From positions 124,001 through 188,000 of the forward strand of contig JACKIU010000002.1 of NCBI GenBank assembly GCA_020638295.1: a DNA stretch of 64,000 nucleotides, written 5' to 3'. Shown piece after piece: positions 9,256 through 18,707 of this stretch. The stretch's first letter is position 1. Each line of letters opens with the position of its first letter. This DNA comes from Rhodospirillales bacterium (GTDB taxonomy: Bacteria > Pseudomonadota > Alphaproteobacteria > Micavibrionales > Micavibrionaceae). The notes beneath the pieces were generated by a model. That model saw only the letters and a list, made by a program, of their open reading frames with translations. It made no database searches and was not told the DNA's origin. A program made the position numbers and the translations under genes.

Positions 9256-9357
9256 AAACGTGGCGAAAATGCCGTATTTCGAGAACCGGAAGCGTAAGCG
9301 TACATTGACGTACATGCGAACCGAAAACGCAGAAATACGGCATTTGCAGACCGTTTA
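9256..9357 (+). repeat. Long inverted repeat between convergent genes
   Basis: Arms AATGCCGTATTTC (within 9266-9280) and GAAATACGGCATT (9332-9345) are perfectly complementary over 14 bases, with weaker pairing outside (AAACG and CGTTT). The loop contains GCGTAAGCGTAC, GTACATGCGAACC and AAACGCA. A similar core with different arms lies between motA and motB. It separates the YdbH-like gene from the convergent gene at 9367 and could act as a terminator in both directions. Confidence 0.7.
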
Positions 9358-9366
9358 TCAAAAAAT

Positions 9367-10092
9367 CTAGGGATAGTCGCAGCTATCGTAGGTAACCTTA
9401 GCAAAAGATCGCGCCCCTTCGCTCACCGTCACGCGATATTCCCGGTTCCCCACAACGACAGAATGACGCAGCGGCATCACGCTGCTTTTGCTCTTTTCCA
9501 ACTGCCCCTCAATGATAAAATCAATAGTCACCTTCTTCGACGGGTCATACCACGCCTCAGGCTGACCCTTCGCATTGATCGCAGACAGCCCCTTGCCCTT
9601 AATCACCAGCGCTCCCTCCGCCAGACTGATCTGGCTCTCCGGCCCGTCATAAGCCGGACTCATCACAACAAAACGCTTGGTTTCAGGCTCGGAGCAATTG
9701 CGCGGCGGCCGCGCGCTGCGGATAAGAAATTCCAGCCGCTCCGGCGAGCGCCCCTCATCCAGTTGCTGCTTGAGCAACGCCGCCAGATCCCGCAACGGCC
9801 CTTCAGGCAGCATATCGTCATAGGTCTCCTGCAACTGCCTATAACGCATCTGCGCCGTCTGCGCCTCCGCCCGCGCCTGCGTAATACTGTCCTGTAGACT
9901 TTCACGCTCATTCAACAGGTCTTCATAGCGTTTCTTTATAGATCTGTGTTGCTGACCGGCATTCTGCGTTCCAAACCAAACCCCCAACCCAAAAGCCAGA
10001 AATAGGATAAAAACCACCACCATAAACGCAGCCATCCGCTCTGAATGGCGGCGGCGATACCTGTCTTGAGGGTTGTAAGATGATAATCTCAT
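9367..10092 (-). CDS. Single-pass membrane protein with a coiled coil, unknown function
   Basis: I do not recognise the family. From the ATG at 10092 the product has 241 residues: a basic N-terminus (RYRRRHSERM), one membrane helix (AAFMVVVFILFLAFGLGVWFG), a coiled coil of about 55 residues (KKRYEDLLNERESLQDSIT and following) and a beta-rich C-terminal domain ending in a Cys-containing YDSCDYP. An upstream start at 10158 is open but would overlap the permease gene, so I prefer 10092, eight bases after the permease stop. Co-transcription with the permease is likely. Confidence 0.75.
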   Translation of the reverse strand: MRLSSYNPQDRYRRRHSERMAAFMVVVFILFLAFGLGVWFGTQNAGQQHRSIKKRYEDLLNERESLQDSITQARAEAQTAQMRYRQLQETYDDMLPEGPLRDLAALLKQQLDEGRSPERLEFLIRSARPPRNCSEPETKRFVVMSPAYDGPESQISLAEGALVIKGKGLSAINAKGQPEAWYDPSKKVTIDFIIEGQLEKSKSSVMPLRHSVVVGNREYRVTVSEGARSFAKVTYDSCDYP

Positions 10093-10099
10093 ACGAACT

Positions 10100-12001
10100 C
10101 TATAAACCGTAATAATACTGAACAACAAAAATATAAGCGACCCATAGCAACAGCACAAGCGGCATCCCGGCTCTTACAAAGTCGCGAAAGCGATAGTGCC
10201 CCGGCCCCATCACCAGCAAATTGGTCTGATACCCGATCGGCGAGGCAAACGAACAGTTCGCAGCAAAAATAACCGTGACCGCAAACAAATGCGAAATATC
10301 AAAACCCAGACCAACTGGAACATCAATGCTTCCGGCCAAATTCATCGCGATCGGCGTAAACAAAATCGCACAGGCATTGTTACTCAAAACATTCGTCGTC
10401 AAAGCCACAATAATGAACAAAACCGCAAGAACAGACAAGGGAGAGTCGACAAACGGCATAGAGAGCAACCCTTCTGCAATTGAGCGCGCCGCCCCTGAAG
10501 CTTCAAGAATAATCCCGAGCGCCAGCATGGACCCGACCAAAAGGAAAATCTTCCGATCGACCGCCCGCGTCGCCTGACGAATATTCAAACACCCTGTCGC
10601 AATCATCCCGGCCGCCCCTGCAATCGCCGCTACCGGAATACTGATAATCCCGGCCGCAGCCACTCCCACAGCCGAAACAAAAATCCCCACAGCAATGGGT
10701 GTTTTCCCGGGAACGGGCAAATCCCGTTTAGAACCGGACAGCACGATAAAATCCGTACTATCGCGCATCGCATTGACCGTGCTGTGCGGCCCGGCGACAA
10801 GCAACACATCCCCCGATTCCAGACGAATGCGCCCCAAACGCCGACGCACCACTTTGGCCCGGCGCTGAATCCCCAGAACAACGACGCCGAACTGACGCTG
10901 GAAATTTGCATGTTCCAAAGACATATCCACCAACCGCGAGGCCGGCGTAATCATAATTTCGGCCAGTACGCGGGTTTCGACTTTCTCGCCTTCAGAAGAG
11001 CCCCCCTCTTCACCATCAGCTACATCCTGAGTGGCCTGCTGCATCACTTGCGCCTGTTCTTCGGAAAGCAATACCGCCGGGTGTTGCGAGAGCAAATCAG
11101 TCAAACTCTCCCGCGTACTGGCAATAATCAGAATATCCCCGCTCTCAATCGCATAGCCTTCAAATGGCGGCAAAATCAAATGCCCGCCGCGCTGGATCAG
11201 CTTGATATTCATATTCGGCAAGCCGGAAAAACGCCCCTCAACACACTGCGTCCCGATCAGCTTTGAATCCGGCGCCACATCGATTTCCGCCACAAATTCT
11301 TTTTGCGACCCGGCCAAATCTTTCACCATACTCGCCCGGTCCGGCAAAAATCGCGGCAAAACAAAAAACACATACACAAACCCGACCGTCGCCAACATCG
11401 CGCCGGGAACCACAAATTCAAAAAAGCTGAGCGGTGCGTAGCCCATATCCTCCATAGCGCTTGAGACCAGCAGGTTGGTCGACGACCCGATCAAGGTCGT
11501 CATCCCGCCCAAAATTGCGATATAGCTGAGCGGAATAAGCACCCTGCTCTCTGACAAGCCGACATGATGCGCCAGCACCTGCACAATCGGAATCGCAATA
11601 ATCACCAGCGGCGTATTATTCATAAACGCGCTCATCACACAGACAAACACCATCAACGCGAATATAGCAATCCAGCCACCCTTCGCCCCGGAGCGCGCAA
11701 ACATCAAGGTTAAAAAGCGTAAAGAGTCGGTCTGAATCATCCCCTGCCCCATCACCAACAGGGCCAGCACCGCAATCAACGACGGATTGGAAAAACCGGA
11801 AAGCAATGCCATCGAATCCAGCTGGTTCTTACCGGATGCATCCGGCAGCGGAAACACCTGCCCAAAAATCAAAAGCGCCGTCAAAACAGCCAGACTGGTC
11901 ACTTCAATTGAAATTTTTTCGCGCATGAACGACACCACAGCCGCAACTGTGATGAATAACCCAAACCACATATGGATGGTAGGATCGACGAGGATATTCA
12001 C
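10100..12001 (-). CDS. SLC13/DASS-type permease with two TrkA-C domains
   Basis: The 633-residue inner-membrane protein has about ten hydrophobic segments split by a cytoplasmic insert of roughly 200 residues that contains two RCK_C (TrkA-C) domains (about residues 220-300 and 335-415, e.g. LESGDVLLVAGP). The substrate-binding hairpins typical of the divalent anion:sodium symporters are visible as SSTNLLVSSAM and a C-terminal counterpart around SNNACAILFTPIA. Members move sulfate, dicarboxylates or similar anions; the substrate cannot be read from sequence. The 14-base start context is plain. Confidence 0.88.
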   Translation of the reverse strand: MNILVDPTIHMWFGLFITVAAVVSFMREKISIEVTSLAVLTALLIFGQVFPLPDASGKNQLDSMALLSGFSNPSLIAVLALLVMGQGMIQTDSLRFLTLMFARSGAKGGWIAIFALMVFVCVMSAFMNNTPLVIIAIPIVQVLAHHVGLSESRVLIPLSYIAILGGMTTLIGSSTNLLVSSAMEDMGYAPLSFFEFVVPGAMLATVGFVYVFFVLPRFLPDRASMVKDLAGSQKEFVAEIDVAPDSKLIGTQCVEGRFSGLPNMNIKLIQRGGHLILPPFEGYAIESGDILIIASTRESLTDLLSQHPAVLLSEEQAQVMQQATQDVADGEEGGSSEGEKVETRVLAEIMITPASRLVDMSLEHANFQRQFGVVVLGIQRRAKVVRRRLGRIRLESGDVLLVAGPHSTVNAMRDSTDFIVLSGSKRDLPVPGKTPIAVGIFVSAVGVAAAGIISIPVAAIAGAAGMIATGCLNIRQATRAVDRKIFLLVGSMLALGIILEASGAARSIAEGLLSMPFVDSPLSVLAVLFIIVALTTNVLSNNACAILFTPIAMNLAGSIDVPVGLGFDISHLFAVTVIFAANCSFASPIGYQTNLLVMGPGHYRFRDFVRAGMPLVLLLWVAYIFVVQYYYGL

Positions 12002-12077
12002 GCGCTGAAAAACTCCCGGATTTGGATATCTATGCTTTCAAAACCACCGCCATCATATTCGCAAAGGACGGCATGTT

Positions 12078-14531
12078 TCAACCGCCACTTTTACGGGCCG
12101 GGCGCAAAGATGATTCTTCAAATTCCCCAATATTTTTCAAACCAATCCGGAACAACACTTCCGTAGAGCTTTCCCCGGAAGCATCCCGCGTCAGATTACG
12201 CTCCCCGGTCAGCGACCAGAACAAACACTGCCCCAGATAATCAAGACCGGCAAAAGCCTTACGCAAGCCGGGATTTTCCCCCAAATCCTGCGTCGCACCA
12301 AACCGTGTGCGCCATTCTTTGTTGAAATAAAACTGCGCCGACGCATCAGCTTGCTCCCGCGATTCTTCGATATCCGTCCCCCCAAGCAATCCGGCATACA
12401 AATACCGTGCATTCAAACGGAACCTGTTCCAATCTGCGCTGGCGTCAACCTCATGGCGCTGGGAACTCAAATCATCGCTCGCCATTTGAAAGCGGTAATC
12501 CAGATCGTAAATATTCTTATAACTCCCGGAAATCTGACCGACATAATCAGATTCCCGGCGCTCCAGCCCCGACCCGTATGGAAACGGATTATCCCCCTCT
12601 TTAAGCTGATAACTCTGCCCCAAAAAGATATCACCGTAATTCCCGTCATAACCGAACAATCCGCTACGCATCCCGTATGTCACATGGGAGCGGTCTTCAA
12701 CCCGGTCCAGCCCTGGAAAACGGTTCGGCTCAAAAATATTACTCGCATCAATCTGAACATCATTACTGTCTTCGTTCGGAATGCTGTCATCTCCAGTCAC
12801 ATTCGGCGCAAGCGTCAAAGCGGCGACCGGTTCAACCCGTGCCTGAAACGCCTCAAACGGGCGCGCCATCGGGTAACTGCTCTGCACATGCAACTGCGGA
12901 AAGACCCGCGTATTTGTTGAAGATTTGCTCCGCCCCGACCCGGCCGTCGCCACTTGCCTGTCTGTAGAATAATAAACATCCCCCCGAACCGAAGCATCCA
13001 CCCGTGTCAACAACCCATAATCCGAAACCAGCCGCCGTCTCCAGCCCGTATCAAGACTCAAACGCTGAACATCCTGCTCGCCGTTATCCCGGCGCAGCCC
13101 CAGAGCAGACGCATCAGCGCGCCACTGCCCCTTGACCAGCGGTACCGCCCCCGGCTCACCCTTAAAGCTGGCAACAATTTCAGGCAAGATATCCGGCTGA
13201 TCCAAAGGCGTTTCCCGAATGCGAATATCCTGAAACGACAACAACCGCCCCGCTGCATAATTCCGCCCGGAAAAACGCTCGGCATACAATTCGTTTTCCA
13301 GCACATCTTCATTGGTAAAATCATACTGACGCATATACTGGTCATCCGAAGTCCACTGCACATTCAGTCCCGAACGCCACTTTTCATCCATATCCCAGCG
13401 CCCCTGCGCAAAAATATGTCCGCGCACTTCATCATTTTCCGCCACATCCTGACCCGCCGTACGATCGGTGCGGTCTGAATAGGTCACTCCGCCACTCATT
13501 TTTAACGACGCATCGCTCCAGCGCTTGCGATATTCGGCCAAGCCCAAAGGGGCCTGCTGTGTCATCGCCATCACGCCAAAGGTTGCATCCTGATCCGGCG
13601 CAATCGCCCAATAATAACTGGTCTCGGCAAACGCTCCTAAATCGCTTTTATATCCCAAAGATGGCGCCAGAAAGCCGCTCTTTTGCTTGATCGTCCCATC
13701 GGGGTGAGAAAAATACGGCGTATAGGCAACCGGTACGCCTTTAACCTCAAAACGCGCATGACGATACGATACCATATGCTGTTTCTGGTCGTGCCGCACC
13801 TCGGAAGCCACAATCCCCCATAAAGGCGGCTTATCGGGATGATCCTTGCACAGCTCACAAGGCGTATAGCTGGCATCCTCCATCGTGGTTTTCGTACCGC
13901 CTTCCAATGCGCCGCGCGCGGCGGTAAAGCGCGAACCGTCATTCAAAACCGTCCGTAAATTTTCAACCTCGCCATCCTGTAAAGAATTGCTATAGGCGGC
14001 ATGGTCAACCAGATGAATGTCGCCGCTTTCTTCATTCAGCACCACATTGCCATCGGCCTGCACCCGGTCCGCACCAACGTCATACAAAACCTCATCCGCC
14101 CGCAAAATCCGTCCAGCCTGCACAATCATCACATCGCCGGAGGCGCTCACCGTATCGGCCTGCTCATCCCGCGCCATCTGATCAGCCTGAATGTCAACCG
14201 GCGCCTTTTCCGAACGAAAAGCGTCAATTTGCCCTACGACCTCTGACCCCTGCGTCAATAATGGCCGATATCCCTGCTCAACCGGCGCACTTGCCGCCTG
14301 CGGCGCAGAAGCCACCTGAAATGTCATAGGCTGTTGAGAAACGCCGAAAACACGCGAAGGCGTACGAACATACAATTCCACCGGTTCGGAAGATGCTGTT
14401 TCTGGCAGTTCTTTGGACATGTTTTCGGCAGAGATAGGCACGACCGGTTCATACCCTGTCAAAAGCTGGGCCCGCGCGCTCAAAGATGGCACGCAGACAA
14501 CAAAAAGCGAAACTAAGAATATTTTACGCAT
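12078..14531 (-). CDS. lptD: LPS-assembly protein LptD
   Basis: LptD is the outer-membrane barrel that inserts lipopolysaccharide delivered by the Lpt bridge. From the ATG at 14531 there is a signal peptide (MRKIFLVSLFVVCVPSLSARA), then an OstA-like beta-jellyroll (ADQMARDEQADTVSASGDV to about residue 200), then a large barrel domain of aromatic-alternating strands. The motif TPYFSHPDGTIKQKSGFLAP is typical. A CELC pair near residue 225 is the only obvious cysteine pair, fewer than the four of E. coli LptD. A longer frame from 14570 adds residues before the signal peptide and is unlikely. Confidence 0.94.
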   Translation of the reverse strand: MRKIFLVSLFVVCVPSLSARAQLLTGYEPVVPISAENMSKELPETASSEPVELYVRTPSRVFGVSQQPMTFQVASAPQAASAPVEQGYRPLLTQGSEVVGQIDAFRSEKAPVDIQADQMARDEQADTVSASGDVMIVQAGRILRADEVLYDVGADRVQADGNVVLNEESGDIHLVDHAAYSNSLQDGEVENLRTVLNDGSRFTAARGALEGGTKTTMEDASYTPCELCKDHPDKPPLWGIVASEVRHDQKQHMVSYRHARFEVKGVPVAYTPYFSHPDGTIKQKSGFLAPSLGYKSDLGAFAETSYYWAIAPDQDATFGVMAMTQQAPLGLAEYRKRWSDASLKMSGGVTYSDRTDRTAGQDVAENDEVRGHIFAQGRWDMDEKWRSGLNVQWTSDDQYMRQYDFTNEDVLENELYAERFSGRNYAAGRLLSFQDIRIRETPLDQPDILPEIVASFKGEPGAVPLVKGQWRADASALGLRRDNGEQDVQRLSLDTGWRRRLVSDYGLLTRVDASVRGDVYYSTDRQVATAGSGRSKSSTNTRVFPQLHVQSSYPMARPFEAFQARVEPVAALTLAPNVTGDDSIPNEDSNDVQIDASNIFEPNRFPGLDRVEDRSHVTYGMRSGLFGYDGNYGDIFLGQSYQLKEGDNPFPYGSGLERRESDYVGQISGSYKNIYDLDYRFQMASDDLSSQRHEVDASADWNRFRLNARYLYAGLLGGTDIEESREQADASAQFYFNKEWRTRFGATQDLGENPGLRKAFAGLDYLGQCLFWSLTGERNLTRDASGESSTEVLFRIGLKNIGEFEESSLRPARKSGG

Positions 14532-14556
14532 GAACAGATCTAACAAGCCTGAAGAA

Positions 14557-14601
14557 AAGGCCCCAACCAAGCTCTTTTCATATTTTAGAGTGTGGGGCCT
14601 T
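14557..14601 (-). terminator. Hairpin between rhlE and lptD
   Basis: AAGGCCCCA and TGGGGCCTT form a nine-base stem with a short inner CTCT/AGAG stem. In the minus direction it is followed by TTTTC. It lies after the rhlE stop and before lptD, so it probably ends or attenuates the rhlE transcript. Confidence 0.5.
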
Positions 14602-14624
14602 ACACGCCCAAGGTCAAGGGCGCA

Positions 14625-15926
14625 TCAACCGAAAAAGCCAGGGATATCATTCCCGAATCCTTTAACAGAATCGTCATCATCGTCCGTCCGCGAAGAGCGC
14701 TTGGGCTTATCGCCCTTGGAAACAGATTTTATCCCGGACTTTTTCTCAGATGCCTGTGACGGCCTTTTATCCCGCTGCGACTTGTCATCCCTAGGTTTTT
14801 GCGAGGAGTGCCCGCCAATTTTCTCCTCTGGAACCTTTTGCTTAATCAGTGTCTCAATCGCATCGAGATATTTCTCCTCCGCCCGTGTACACAGCATCCA
14901 GGCCCGCCCGGCTTTCCCGGCTCGACCCGTCCGCCCGATCCGGTGCACATAATCGTCGGCATGCGTCGGCACATCGTAATTAAACACATGCGACACATCA
15001 TCGACATCAATCCCCCGCGCCGCCACATCGCTGCACACCAAAAGCGTAATCTCGTTATTCTTGAAGGCCTCCAACGTCTCAGTCCGCACCTTTTGCACCA
15101 TGTCGCCGTGTAATCCGCGCACATTATAGCCCTTACCCCTGAGCCAGCGTACCAGCCCGTCGATATCCCGCTTACGGTTACAAAAAACGAACGCATTCTG
15201 CACGTTTTCCTGAGCGATAATCTGCTCCAGCACCTCATTCTTACTGCGCGGCGCGGCATGCACAACAAATTGCTCAACCGTATTGGCCGTCGTCGCAGCG
15301 CGGTCCACACTCACCTCTTTCGGATTGCTGAGAAATTTTTCGGTCAATTTACGAATTTCCGGCGGCATCGTCGCCGAAAACAGCAAGGTTTGACGCGTAA
15401 ACGGCACCAGAGAAATAATCTTCTCAATATCCGGAATAAAGCCCATATCCAGCATCCGGTCGGCTTCATCAATCACCAGAATCTTGATATCATTGAGCAA
15501 AATCCGCCCACGCTCAAACAAATCCAGCAACCGCCCCGGCGTGGCGATCAACACATCCACCCCCCGGTCCAGCAGCTTAACTTGCTCGTCCATCGACACC
15601 CCGCCAACCAGCAAAGCCTTGCTCAGCTTGGTATACTTGCCGTACGTATCGAAATTCTCCGCCACCTGCGCCGCCAGTTCCCGCGTCGGCGTCAAAATCA
15701 ACGAGCGCGGCATCCGCGCCTTGGCCCGCCCGCCATGCAGAATTTCAATCATCGGCAGGGTAAAACTCGCGGTCTTGCCGGTCCCCGTCTGGGCCAGACC
15801 GACCACATCGCGCGCCATCAAAATATGCGGGATCGCCTTGCCCTGAATCGGAGTCGGTGTTTCATAGCCGCAATCGGCAATCGCTTTGAGTGTATGTTCG
15901 CTTAAACCAAGCTCTTCAAATGACAT
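14625..15926 (-). CDS. rhlE: DEAD-box RNA helicase, RhlE type
   Basis: The 433-residue protein (ATG at 15926) carries the full helicase set: Q motif with GYETPTPIQGKAIP, AQTGTGKT, PTRELAAQ, DEAD in VIDEADRMLDMGF, SAT in LFSATMPPE and HRIGRTGRAG. The C-terminal 55 residues are basic and Ser-rich (KPKRSSRTDDDDDS), as in RhlE proteins that act in ribosome assembly and mRNA decay. A frame from 15956 adds MCFRRKSKKY, which is unlikely to be translated because MSFEELGL is the canonical start. Confidence 0.94.
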   Translation of the reverse strand: MSFEELGLSEHTLKAIADCGYETPTPIQGKAIPHILMARDVVGLAQTGTGKTASFTLPMIEILHGGRAKARMPRSLILTPTRELAAQVAENFDTYGKYTKLSKALLVGGVSMDEQVKLLDRGVDVLIATPGRLLDLFERGRILLNDIKILVIDEADRMLDMGFIPDIEKIISLVPFTRQTLLFSATMPPEIRKLTEKFLSNPKEVSVDRAATTANTVEQFVVHAAPRSKNEVLEQIIAQENVQNAFVFCNRKRDIDGLVRWLRGKGYNVRGLHGDMVQKVRTETLEAFKNNEITLLVCSDVAARGIDVDDVSHVFNYDVPTHADDYVHRIGRTGRAGKAGRAWMLCTRAEEKYLDAIETLIKQKVPEEKIGGHSSQKPRDDKSQRDKRPSQASEKKSGIKSVSKGDKPKRSSRTDDDDDSVKGFGNDIPGFFG

Positions 15927-16001
15927 ATATTTTTTGCTTTTTCGTCTAAAGCACACTAGCTATTATACTTTCGCCGCAAAAGCAAGAGAAAGAGCCCTTA
16001 A

Positions 16002-16961
16002 ATGTCCTTAAAAGTCGTACTGCAAATGGACCCGCCGGAAAACTTGAACTACAACAAGGATTCAAGCTTCCTTCTCGGGCTTGAGGCGCAAAAGCGCGGC
16101 CACACGCTGTTTTACTATTCCCCGCAAAGCCTTACCCTGCAAGACGGACAAGTCAGAGCCCCTTGTGCCCCGTTGCACTTTCGGCGCAAAAAAGGGTCAT
16201 TTTTCACTCTCGGCTCATTTGAAGAAACAGATTTAAGTTCATTCGACATTATCTTGATGAGACAGGATTTTAACGATCCACAGAGCTATAACGCCGTGAC
16301 CCACATCCTGGATCACATCAAAGCGCAAACACTGATCTTCAACGACCCCGCCGGGGTGCGTGAATCGCCGGAAAAACTGCTCATCACCCACTTTCCGGAT
16401 CTCATCCCGCCGACCCTGATTACGCGTAATCTTGAAGACATCCGGCGTTTTCAACAAACCCATCCGCAGCTCATTCTCAAACCGATGAACGGATTCGGCG
16501 GCATGGATATTTACCACATCCGGGAAAATGATCCGAACCTGCAGGCCGTGTTTGAAATGTTCTGCCGCCTGCACCCCGAACCCTTTATCGTGCAAAAATA
16601 CCTGCCTGAAATCCGCAATGGCGATAAACGCATCATCGTCGTCGAAGGCGAGCCCATTGCCGCAATGCTCAGAATCCCCCAGGAACACAGCGCTCGGGCC
16701 AACCTCGCCGCCGGCGGCAGCGCCATTAAAAGTGAAGTCACCGCCCGCGACCGCGAAATCTGCGAAATTCTCAAACCCGAACTGGTGAAACGAGGGCTCG
16801 TTTTTGTCGGACTGGATGTCATCGGCAATTATGTTACTGAGATCAATCCGAAATCTCCGACCGGCCTCCAGCAAATCTATAAACTCCAAGACATTAAATG
16901 CGAAGAAGCCATCTGGGACGCCTACGAAGCCCGCTACATGCAAAAGAAAAAGGCCGCCTGA
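16002..16961 (+). CDS. gshB: Glutathione synthetase
   Basis: GshB adds glycine to gamma-glutamylcysteine using ATP. The 319-residue product has the N-terminal QMDPPENLNYNKDSS, the conserved NDPAGVRESPEKL, the ATP-grasp segment LILKPMNGFGGMDI and the metal-binding end FVGLDVIGNYVTEINPKSPTG. Length matches the family. It is divergent from rhlE and leads a run with a short membrane protein gene (three bases between them) and hisI. Confidence 0.95.
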   Translation: MSLKVVLQMDPPENLNYNKDSSFLLGLEAQKRGHTLFYYSPQSLTLQDGQVRAPCAPLHFRRKKGSFFTLGSFEETDLSSFDIILMRQDFNDPQSYNAVTHILDHIKAQTLIFNDPAGVRESPEKLLITHFPDLIPPTLITRNLEDIRRFQQTHPQLILKPMNGFGGMDIYHIRENDPNLQAVFEMFCRLHPEPFIVQKYLPEIRNGDKRIIVVEGEPIAAMLRIPQEHSARANLAAGGSAIKSEVTARDREICEILKPELVKRGLVFVGLDVIGNYVTEINPKSPTGLQQIYKLQDIKCEEAIWDAYEARYMQKKKAA

Positions 16962-16964
16962 TCC

Positions 16965-17414
16965 ATGAATGACTGGCAATATAACCTGCGCAAATGGTAT
17001 AAGGGCCAGCCCAAAAGCCGCCTGATTGCTGCTGCCATGATTGTCCTCGCCCTGCTCTACATTATCCTTGGCCCGCGCTTTGGTCGTGAATATCAAAAAG
17101 AAATCTATTATGAGCTTCAACTCACCGCCGCCATCTGCGAAAACTCCCGAGAATGGGTACTAAACAACCGTCAGCGCCTGAAAATGGGCCAGGGCGACCT
17201 ACGCGATATTCCAGTAAATGGCCGACCCGTAAAACTAAAATACGTAAAATATCCAACCGTCATGTTTATGGATTCAGGTATCAAAATGGCAAACAGCCAG
17301 CGCACCGCGACGGAAATCTATTGCGTCTATGCCGACCCGCGCATCGCCGGAGATCGAAAATATTATAAATATGATGAACAAATCTGGGTTGAAAAGGTTC
17401 GGTTTCGACGATAG
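16965..17414 (+). CDS. Small membrane-anchored protein of unknown function
   Basis: The 149-residue protein has a basic N-terminal tail, one membrane helix (LIAAAMIVLALLYIILG, about residues 20-36) and a soluble domain with two cysteines, ending in basic residues KVRFRR. I recognise no family. It follows gshB by three bases and precedes hisI by ten, so it is almost certainly part of that transcript. Confidence 0.75.
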   Translation: MNDWQYNLRKWYKGQPKSRLIAAAMIVLALLYIILGPRFGREYQKEIYYELQLTAAICENSREWVLNNRQRLKMGQGDLRDIPVNGRPVKLKYVKYPTVMFMDSGIKMANSQRTATEIYCVYADPRIAGDRKYYKYDEQIWVEKVRFRR

Positions 17415-17424
17415 GAAAAAACAC

Positions 17425-17859
17425 ATGACTGAGAACGATAAAAACAAAAAACAACGCGAAGAAACCCTGACCTTCACACCGCGCTTTGACAAACGCGGCC
17501 TGATCCCCTGCATCACCACCAGCGCCCAAACCTGCAAGGTCCTGATGCTGGCCTGGATGAACGACGAAGCCATCCGCAAATCCATCGAAACCGGAGAGGC
17601 ACACTACTGGTCCCGCAGCCGCCAAAAACTCTGGCACAAAGGCGAAAGCTCCGGTAACACACAAAAAATCATCGAAATGCGCACAGATTGCGATCAGGAT
17701 TGCCTATGGATAAGCGTCGAAATGACCCTGGAGGCCAGTTGCCATACCGGCCGCCAAAGCTGCTTCTATCGAAAAATCAACCTAGAAACCAAGACAGACT
17801 CAGGGCAAATGAGCTTCGTTGACGCCGAACCTCTTTTTGATCCGAGTAAAGTCTACTAG
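17425..17859 (+). CDS. hisI: Phosphoribosyl-AMP cyclohydrolase
   Basis: HisI opens the adenine ring of phosphoribosyl-AMP, the third step of histidine synthesis. The 144-residue product (ATG at 17425) has VLMLAWMNDEAI, HYWSRSRQKLWHKGESSGN and the metal-binding DCDQDC and CHTGRQSCF. It is monofunctional, without a HisE domain. A longer frame from 17329 lies inside the previous gene and is rejected. Isolation from other his genes is usual in alphaproteobacteria. Confidence 0.95.
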   Translation: MTENDKNKKQREETLTFTPRFDKRGLIPCITTSAQTCKVLMLAWMNDEAIRKSIETGEAHYWSRSRQKLWHKGESSGNTQKIIEMRTDCDQDCLWISVEMTLEASCHTGRQSCFYRKINLETKTDSGQMSFVDAEPLFDPSKVY

Positions 17860-18059
17860 GGCTTCTTGGTGAGTTTCATCAATTTCGCCGCAATCACATA
17901 GCTGACAGGTACGGCGACAACCGCGCCGCCCAAGGCCGCGGGTAAAATCAATTTCGCATCCTGCGCCGCCAGTTCGGGAACAACCAACACAGTTAAAACA
18001 AAAATCCCGGCCAAAGTCGTGGCAGCCATTGCCCAAATCACCATCGCAACTCTAAACAT
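17856..18059 (-). CDS. Two-helix small membrane protein
   Basis: The 67-residue protein is almost all membrane: helix 1 MFRVAMVIWAMAATTLAGIFVLTVLVV and helix 2 ILPAALGGAVVAVPVSYVIA, then a short basic tail KLMKLTKKP. Small proteins of this shape are widespread in alphaproteobacteria and sometimes misnamed CTP synthetase in databases; a function is not known to me. Its stop overlaps the hisI stop region by four bases on the opposite strand. Confidence 0.7.
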   Translation of the reverse strand: MFRVAMVIWAMAATTLAGIFVLTVLVVPELAAQDAKLILPAALGGAVVAVPVSYVIAAKLMKLTKKP

Positions 18060-18156
18060 TTTCCCTCCACGTTGTATTTAAGTTATGACATGAAGATATA
18101 GTATGATCGGATTTAAAATTTTTTAAAGAGGCAGGCGCACTTAGCCCACCAAAATT

Positions 18157-18597
18157 CTAGTCATGCGCATGATCGGCATGATGTTCGTGAGCGCTGACCG
18201 CAGGCTCCGCATTCATTCCGCGATGAATCCCGAAATAAATACTGACGTTAAAGACCAGCAAGAGAGTCGCAACAATAAGAATCTTATTCGCCGCCTTTTT
18301 ACGCGGCCCGCACGGCTCATGACAACAGCCCGTATCATGACAATCGATCTTTTTACTATAGAAATACAGCGCCCAGCCCAAAGCCACCACGCTCGCAGAC
18401 GCAATAATCATGGGCACTTCCCATTCATGCATCACATCATGAAAAGAATTCAGCCATCCCGGCACGGCCACCATCAACCCCAAGCCGGTCAAAACACTGG
18501 CCAAGCTGAACAATGTCGGCAACACGCAGCAAAAAATATGGCTGCTCTCTGAGAGTAAAATGGCCCAATAAAGGCGTTTTTCGTGTTTTTCCTGCAT
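18157..18597 (-). CDS. Cys- and His-rich four-helix membrane protein, possibly metal-related
   Basis: The 146-residue protein (ATG at 18597) has four hydrophobic segments, a CC pair in the first (HIFCCVLPTLFSL), a cytoplasmic or periplasmic loop DCHDTGCCHEPCGP with four cysteines and two histidines, and a His-rich tail HEHHADHAHD. The arrangement recalls MerC-type metal transporters but I cannot confirm the family. The longer start at 18612 lies inside a dispersed repeat and is not favoured. Confidence 0.7.
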   Translation of the reverse strand: MQEKHEKRLYWAILLSESSHIFCCVLPTLFSLASVLTGLGLMVAVPGWLNSFHDVMHEWEVPMIIASASVVALGWALYFYSKKIDCHDTGCCHEPCGPRKKAANKILIVATLLLVFNVSIYFGIHRGMNAEPAVSAHEHHADHAHD

Positions 18598-18606
18598 AAT
18601 GACCCT

Positions 18607-18699
18607 CGTCATCCCGGCACCGGCCGGGATCTGGTGACGTTAACTCTAAAAGATTCCGGCAAGAGTTTATCCTCCGCGAAAGCGAGGGCCGGAATGACG
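18607..18699 (+). repeat. Dispersed palindromic repeat, family 3
   Basis: The element starts CGTCATCCCGGCACCGGCCGGGATC and ends GCGAGGGCCGGAATGACG, so the ends are inverted copies. A related copy is at 33332-33400 and a partial one at 58104-58130. It fills the gap between the recJ stop and the start of the metal-related membrane protein. Confidence 0.75.
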
Positions 18700-18707
18700 T
18701 CTTTGTA

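Noticed and set aside
18601..18612. Start MTRVIM of the metal-related membrane protein
   Set aside because: It falls inside a dispersed repeat; the ATG at 18597 is free of it.
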